The position numbers were made by a program, and so were the translations under genes. Shown here piece by piece: positions 15,635 through 19,476 of a stretch of DNA of 19,476 nt; position 1 is the stretch's first letter, and each line of letters starts with the position of its first letter. Source of the DNA: Pseudomonadota bacterium (GTDB lineage Bacteria > Pseudomonadota > Alphaproteobacteria > Rhodospirillales > Rhodospirillaceae). The notes beneath the pieces are model-generated. The model was not told the origin of the DNA. It did no database searches and saw only the letters and a list, made by a program, of their open reading frames with translations. The stretch is from assembly GCA_023396465.1 (NCBI GenBank), contig JAEWWF010000330.1, positions 1-19,476 of the forward strand, given 5' to 3'.

Positions 15635-17425
15635 TCAGGCTCCTCCTGGTCGGTGGTCGCTGCGGTCGCCGAGGGAGGCGAAGCGGGTCTGCGGGAACAG
15701 CAGGTCGATGAAACGCTCCGCCGTCGGCTGCGGCTCATGGTTGGCGAGGCCGGGGCGCTCGTTGGCCTCGATGATGACGTAGTCCGGGCCGCTGACATCG
15801 GGCACCAGGAAGTCGAACCCGACCACCGGGATGTCCAGCGCCCGCGCCGCCAGCACGGCGGCTTCCACCAGGGTGTGGTGCAGGCGGTCGGTGACGTCGT
15901 GGATGGTGCCGCCGGTGTGCAGGTTGGCGGTCTTGCGGACGTTGATCTGGCGGCCGTCCGTCGGCACGTCGTCCCAGCCGATGCCCTCCAGGCCGAGGCA
16001 GCGCTCGGTCTCGGCATCGAGCGGAATGCGGCTTTCGCCGCCGGTGGCGGCGGCGCGGCGGCGGCTTTGCGCCTCGATCAGCTCGCGCACCGTGTTGCGG
16101 CCGTTGCCGACGATGCAGGCCGGCTTGCGCACGGCGCCGGCCACCACCTTGCTGTCGATGACGATGATGCGCAGATCCTCGCCCTCGCAGAATTCCTCCA
16201 GCAGCACGGTGTCGCAGACGCGGCGGGCGGCCTTGATGGCGGCGGCCATGGCGGCTTCGTCGCGGATGTCGACGGAAATGCCCTGGCCCTGCTCGCCGCG
16301 CGCCGGCTTGACCACGATGCGGCCGCAGGAGGCGAGGAACTCGGCATTGTCGTCGGCGCTGCCGGCGCGGCGCTGCTTGGGTACCCGCAGGCCGGCGCGG
16401 GCCAGCAGGCGGCGGGTCACCGCCTTGTCGTCGCAGCGCGACAGGGCGACGGCCGAGGTCAGCTCGCTCAGGCTCTCGCGGCAGATGATGGAGCGGCCGC
16501 CGAAGGTGAGGGCGACGTAGTTGGCTTCCTCGTCGATCACCTCCACCCCGATGCCACGGCGGCGCGCTTCATCAACAATGATGCGGGCGTAGGGGTTGAG
16601 GTTGGCCTCCGGCTCCGGGCCGATGAACAGACGCTCGTTGATGGAGTTCTTGTTCTTGAGGGTGAACACCGGCACCCGCTCGAACCCCAGCTTGGAGTAG
16701 AGGCGGATGGCGCTGTCGTTGGTATGCATGACCGACAGGTCCATGAACGCCCGCCCGCGCGCCTGGTAGTGCTCCGCCAGCTGGCGCACCAGCGCCTCGC
16801 CGATGCCGGGCAGGGCGGTCTGGCTGTCCACCGCCAGCGCCCACAGGGACGATCCGTTGTCGGGATCGGTGAAGGCGCGGGAGTGGTCGACGCCGGTGGT
16901 GACGCCGATCACCCGGCCGCTGGCGTCCTCCACCGCCACCAGCACGGTCAGCACCCGCGAGTTGCGGTTGGCCCACAGAAAGTCCTCGCGGAAGGGCACC
17001 ATGCGGCGGCTGACGTAGATGCGGTTGACCTGCTCCGCCTCCGCCGGGGTCTGGATCAGGCGGACGTGAAAGCCGGCCGGCCGGCGGCGCGGCGGGCGAT
17101 AGCGGTCGAGCCACAGACGGAAGGTGTGGCTGGGGTCGAGGAACAGCTCCTGCGGCGCATGGGCCAGCGCCACATGCGGGTCGCGCAGGTAGAAGGCGAT
17201 GTCGCGCTGGCCGGGGCGTTCCTGGCGCAGCACATCGGCCACCTTGCGGGGGTCCTCGAAGGTCTGGGCGAAGATCAGGCGGCCCCAGCCGCATTCCACC
17301 ACCACGTCGCGCTCCATGGCCTGGGCGGCGGGGTTCTTCGGCATGGCGCCCCAGTTCTTGAGCGACGGCGAGCTGAAACGGTCTAGGCGGTGGTTCTGCG
17401 GCGGCGACGACTGCTTGCGGGCCAT
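15635..17425 (-). CDS. ngg: N-acetylglutaminylglutamine synthetase (GNAT plus ATP-grasp)
   Basis: The 596-residue product has an N-terminal segment, a GNAT acetyltransferase domain at about 118-265 (DLSVMHTNDSAIRLYSKLGF) and an ATP-grasp ligase domain at about 325-580. The ligase domain shows VVKPARGEQGQGI with Lys373, VLLEEFCEGEDLRI, TANLHTGGTIHDVTDR (cyanophycin-synthetase-like) and IIEANERPGL with Asn555. In Ngg the two domains acetylate glutamine and ligate it to a second glutamine using ATP, giving N-acetylglutaminylglutamine. The gene sits 57 bases after asnO on the same strand and directly precedes the M42 peptidase, the conserved order of the osmoprotectant cluster. ATG 17425 gives a family-like length; the ribosome-binding site is weak. 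The protein is cytosolic. Confidence 0.95.
   Translation of the reverse strand: MARKQSSPPQNHRLDRFSSPSLKNWGAMPKNPAAQAMERDVVVECGWGRLIFAQTFEDPRKVADVLRQERPGQRDIAFYLRDPHVALAHAPQELFLDPSHTFRLWLDRYRPPRRRPAGFHVRLIQTPAEAEQVNRIYVSRRMVPFREDFLWANRNSRVLTVLVAVEDASGRVIGVTTGVDHSRAFTDPDNGSSLWALAVDSQTALPGIGEALVRQLAEHYQARGRAFMDLSVMHTNDSAIRLYSKLGFERVPVFTLKNKNSINERLFIGPEPEANLNPYARIIVDEARRRGIGVEVIDEEANYVALTFGGRSIICRESLSELTSAVALSRCDDKAVTRRLLARAGLRVPKQRRAGSADDNAEFLASCGRIVVKPARGEQGQGISVDIRDEAAMAAAIKAARRVCDTVLLEEFCEGEDLRIIVIDSKVVAGAVRKPACIVGNGRNTVRELIEAQSRRRAAATGGESRIPLDAETERCLGLEGIGWDDVPTDGRQINVRKTANLHTGGTIHDVTDRLHHTLVEAAVLAARALDIPVVGFDFLVPDVSGPDYVIIEANERPGLANHEPQPTAERFIDLLFPQTRFASLGDRSDHRPGGA
15640..15647 (-). promoter_or_regulatory. 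Strong ribosome-binding site deciding the TTG start of the M42 peptidase
   Basis: AGGAGGAG on the minus strand lies within the last codons of ngg, 8 bases from the TTG at 15631. No in-frame ATG near this site competes; the first internal Met is at residue 27. The layout TGA-N3-TTG points to coupled translation. Confidence 0.7.
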
Positions 17426-17482
17426 GGGCGGATCAGACCTTCTGCGCGGAACGGGCGGCGGCGGAGCGGGCGGCGGCGGTCA

Positions 17483-19255
17483 TCACAGGCCGTGGGTCTG
17501 CAACCACATCTCCAGCAGCGCCACCTGCCACAGCTTCGACCCGCGCAGGGGCGTGATGTGGTCCTTGGGCGCCGCCAGCAGGGTGTCGACGTAGTCCGGG
17601 TTGAACAGCCCGCGGGAGCGGGCGGCGTCACCGGTCAGGTGGTCGCGCACGAACTCCAGGTACGGCCCTTCGATGTACTTGAGTGCCGGCACCGGGAAGT
17701 AGCCCTTGGGGCGGTCGATCACCGCCGACGGGATGATCTTGCGCGCCGCTTCCTTCAGCACCCACTTGCCGCCGTCGCGGACCTTGTGCTCGGCGGGAAT
17801 GCGGCCGGCCAGTTCCACCAGTTCATGGTCGAGGAAGGGCACGCGGGCTTCCAGGCCCCAGGCCATGGTCATGTTGTCGACCCGCTTGACCGGGTCGTCG
17901 ACCAGCATGATCGTGCTATCCAGGCGCAGCGCCTTATCCACCGCGGCCTCGGCGCCGGGGCTGGCGAAGTGGTCGCGGACGAAGCGCCCGGCGACGTCCT
18001 CGACGCGGAAGCGCTCGCCGACGGTGGCCAGGTATTCCTCGTGGTCGCGGTCGAAGAACGCCGCGCGGTACGCGGCGAAGGCGTCGTCGGCGCCATCCAC
18101 CTTCGGATACCAGTGGTAGCCGGCGAACAGCTCGTCGGCGCCCTGGCCGCTCTGCACCACCTTGCAGTGCTTCGAGACTTCCCGCGCGAGCAGGTAGAAG
18201 GCGATGCAGTCGTGGCTGACCATCGGCTCGCTCATGGCGCGGAAGGCCGCCGGCAACTGCTCGATCACTTCGTGCTCGCCGATGCGCAGGCGATGGTGGC
18301 GGGTGTGATAGCGCTCGGCGATCAGGTCGGAATACTGGAACTCGTCGCCGCGCTCGCCGCCGGCATCCTCGAAGCCGATGGAGAAGGTCAGCAGGTTGTC
18401 CACCCCGGCTTCGTGCAGCAGGCCCACCAGCAGGCTCGAATCGACCCCGCCGGAGAGCAGCACGCCGACCTCGCGGGCGGCGCGCTGGCGGATCGCCACC
18501 GCTTCGCGGAGGCCGTCGAGGACGCGCTCCTGCCAGTCGTCGAGCGTCAGCTCGCGCTCGTCCGGGCGTGGGCCGTAGTCCAGCGTCCACCAGGTGCGCT
18601 GCTCGCAGCTGCCGTCGAGGTCGACGCTCATCCAGGTCGCCGGCGGCAGCTTCTTCACGCCCTCCAGCAAGGTGTGCGGGGCGGGAACCACGGCGTGGAA
18701 GTTGAGGTAGAAATTCAGCGCCTGCGGATCGAGGTCGCTGGCGATGTCGCCGCCCTTGAGCAGGGCCGGCAGGCTCGAGGCGAAGCGTAGGCGCGAGCGG
18801 TCGAGGCTGTAGTAGAGCGGCTTGATGCCGAGTCGGTCACGGGCCAGGAACAGCCGCTGGCGATCGCGCTCCCAGACGGCGAAGGCGAACATCCCATTGA
18901 GCCGGGGCAATAAATCGGCGCCCCAGGCATGGTACCCCTTCAAGAGAACTTCGGTGTCGCCGCCGGAGAAGAACCGATAGCCAAGGCTTTCCAGTTCGCC
19001 ACGCAGTTCGGGGTAGTTGTAGATGGCGCCATTGAACACCATGGCCAGGCCGAGATCGGGATCGATCATCGGTTGGCCGGAAGCTTCCGCCAGGTCCATG
19101 ATCTTCAGCCGTCGATGTCCGAGGGCGATCGGACCCTGGGCGTGGAAGCCCCAGGCGTCGGGGCCGCGAGGGGCCAGGTGGTGGGTGATGCGTTCGACCG
19201 CTGCGAGGTCGGCTGCCTGGTTGTCGAAACGAAACTCTCCTGATATGCCGCACAT
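17483..19255 (-). CDS. asnO: Asparagine synthetase-like amidotransferase of the NAGGN pathway
   Basis: The 590-residue product begins MCGISG, exposing Cys2, the glutaminase nucleophile after removal of Met. The N-terminal class II glutaminase domain (2 to about 210) has Arg49 in GHRRLKIMDL, FNGAIYNY with Asn75 and GGDTEV with Asp100. The synthetase domain (about 240-580) has the PP-loop VLLSGGVDSS (265-274) for ATP, and later GQGADELFAGYHWYP and EARVPFLDHELVE. AsnO of the NAGGN pathway converts N-acetylglutaminylglutamine to its terminal amide with glutamine nitrogen and ATP. A general asparagine synthetase would look similar; the adjoining ngg and M42 genes decide the call. The gene leads the four-gene minus-strand operon. 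Its ribosome-binding site is AAGGA close to the ATG, and a palindrome lies 37 bases upstream. Confidence 0.95.
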   Translation of the reverse strand: MCGISGEFRFDNQAADLAAVERITHHLAPRGPDAWGFHAQGPIALGHRRLKIMDLAEASGQPMIDPDLGLAMVFNGAIYNYPELRGELESLGYRFFSGGDTEVLLKGYHAWGADLLPRLNGMFAFAVWERDRQRLFLARDRLGIKPLYYSLDRSRLRFASSLPALLKGGDIASDLDPQALNFYLNFHAVVPAPHTLLEGVKKLPPATWMSVDLDGSCEQRTWWTLDYGPRPDERELTLDDWQERVLDGLREAVAIRQRAAREVGVLLSGGVDSSLLVGLLHEAGVDNLLTFSIGFEDAGGERGDEFQYSDLIAERYHTRHHRLRIGEHEVIEQLPAAFRAMSEPMVSHDCIAFYLLAREVSKHCKVVQSGQGADELFAGYHWYPKVDGADDAFAAYRAAFFDRDHEEYLATVGERFRVEDVAGRFVRDHFASPGAEAAVDKALRLDSTIMLVDDPVKRVDNMTMAWGLEARVPFLDHELVELAGRIPAEHKVRDGGKWVLKEAARKIIPSAVIDRPKGYFPVPALKYIEGPYLEFVRDHLTGDAARSRGLFNPDYVDTLLAAPKDHITPLRGSKLWQVALLEMWLQTHGL

Positions 19256-19291
19256 ATTCCTTACCGGTTCTCCGTTGGGGAAGTGGGTTGC

Positions 19292-19308
19292 GTACCCCTT
19301 CCGGGTAC
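19292..19308. promoter_or_regulatory. Palindrome in the asnO/divergent-gene promoter region
   Basis: GTACCC-CTTCC-GGGTAC is a perfect 6-base inverted repeat with a 5-base spacer, 37 bases upstream of the asnO start and about 90 before the divergent gene. Size and place fit an operator for a dimeric regulator such as a MarR protein. Clear -35/-10 boxes were not identified in the 142-base gap, though TATA-like patches lie at about 19350-19356. Confidence 0.45.
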
Positions 19309-19397
19309 ATGACTTACCTAACAGAGGACCGTTACAGTTGGAAGGAGTTCTATACGAATTTTCCGGGCCTATCAGGACCCTTAACGAAGAATTTATT

Positions 19398-19476
19398 ATG
19401 GTTGAAAGTAATAAGACCGCTGCCGATACCTATTCGCTCGCTATTTTCCGCGCCATCCGCCGTCTCCAGCAGGCCG
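19398..19476 (+). CDS. Divergent gene, 5' fragment only; possible MarR-type regulator
   Basis: From ATG 19398 the frame reads MVESNKTAADTYSLAIFRAIR and stays open through 26 codons to the right edge. The ribosome-binding site is weak (ACGAAG). The helical, arginine-containing start would suit a small DNA-binding regulator. In Pseudomonas aeruginosa a transcriptional regulator gene lies next to the asnO homologue, as I recall, which is the main reason for the suggestion. Too little is present for a firm family call, and it could be an unrelated protein. Confidence 0.45.
   Translation, partial: MVESNKTAADTYSLAIFRAIRRLQQA

Noticed and set aside
15245..17386. 713-codon plus-strand open frame opposite ngg
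   Set aside because: It is another shadow frame with low-complexity composition; ngg on the minus strand has GNAT and ATP-grasp motifs.
17426..17482. A small gene or hairpin in the asnO-ngg gap
   Set aside because: The 57 bases are GC-rich repeats of GCC/GCG with no start plus ribosome-binding site and no clear stem.

Overview
This GC-rich window, with strong G/C preference at third codon positions, looks like chromosomal DNA of an alphaproteobacterium. A Rhodospirillales-type relative (Azospirillum, Magnetospirillum, Rhodospirillum) is the best guess. The grounds are a multi-PAS cytosolic hybrid kinase with a PAS_7-like domain, an NnrU protein and the NAGGN osmolyte genes; this is judgement, not a database result. 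Fourteen protein-coding genes are supported, two of them cut by the window edges. I saw no rRNA, tRNA, CRISPR array, insertion sequence or phage gene.

Layout. (a) 1-3277, minus: a hybrid histidine kinase with six predicted PAS-type domains, running off the left edge inside a receiver-like domain. (b) 3506-4111, plus: a small exported nuclease-fold protein that lacks the usual catalytic residues. (c) 4389-9498, minus: four genes in line, an OmpR-type response regulator, its sensor kinase (ATGA overlap), an AMP-forming acyl-CoA ligase and a periplasmic Leu/Ile/Val-type binding protein, closed by a terminator-like hairpin. (d) 9692-10381, plus: an NnrU-family membrane protein with a near-consensus FNR/NnrR-type site upstream. 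(e) 10386-11207, minus: an endonuclease/exonuclease/phosphatase-fold enzyme, convergent with NnrU with only 4 bases between stops. (f) 11453-13936, plus: a small SAM-dependent methyltransferase-like protein and an MsbA-like ABC exporter. (g) 13927-19255, minus: asnO, ngg, an M42 peptidase and a hexapeptide-repeat acetyltransferase, the N-acetylglutaminylglutamine amide (NAGGN) osmoprotectant cluster plus one extra gene. (h) 19398 to the right edge, plus: the first 26 codons of a divergent gene, possibly the MarR-type regulator that I recall beside this cluster in Pseudomonas.

How the genes may work together. In (g), Ngg acetylates and joins two glutamines, AsnO amidates the dipeptide, and the M42 peptidase belongs to the same conserved system with an unsettled role. 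The acetyltransferase is an addition whose link is unknown. In (c), the arrangement suggests a two-component system that may control uptake and CoA activation of a carboxylic acid. In (d), the upstream site suggests low-oxygen or nitrogen-oxide control of NnrU. No wholly new system is evident. The most useful leads are the NnrU control site, the extended NAGGN operon with its palindrome, the sensor/ligase/binding-protein unit, and two proteins (nuclease fold and receiver) that appear to have lost catalytic residues.
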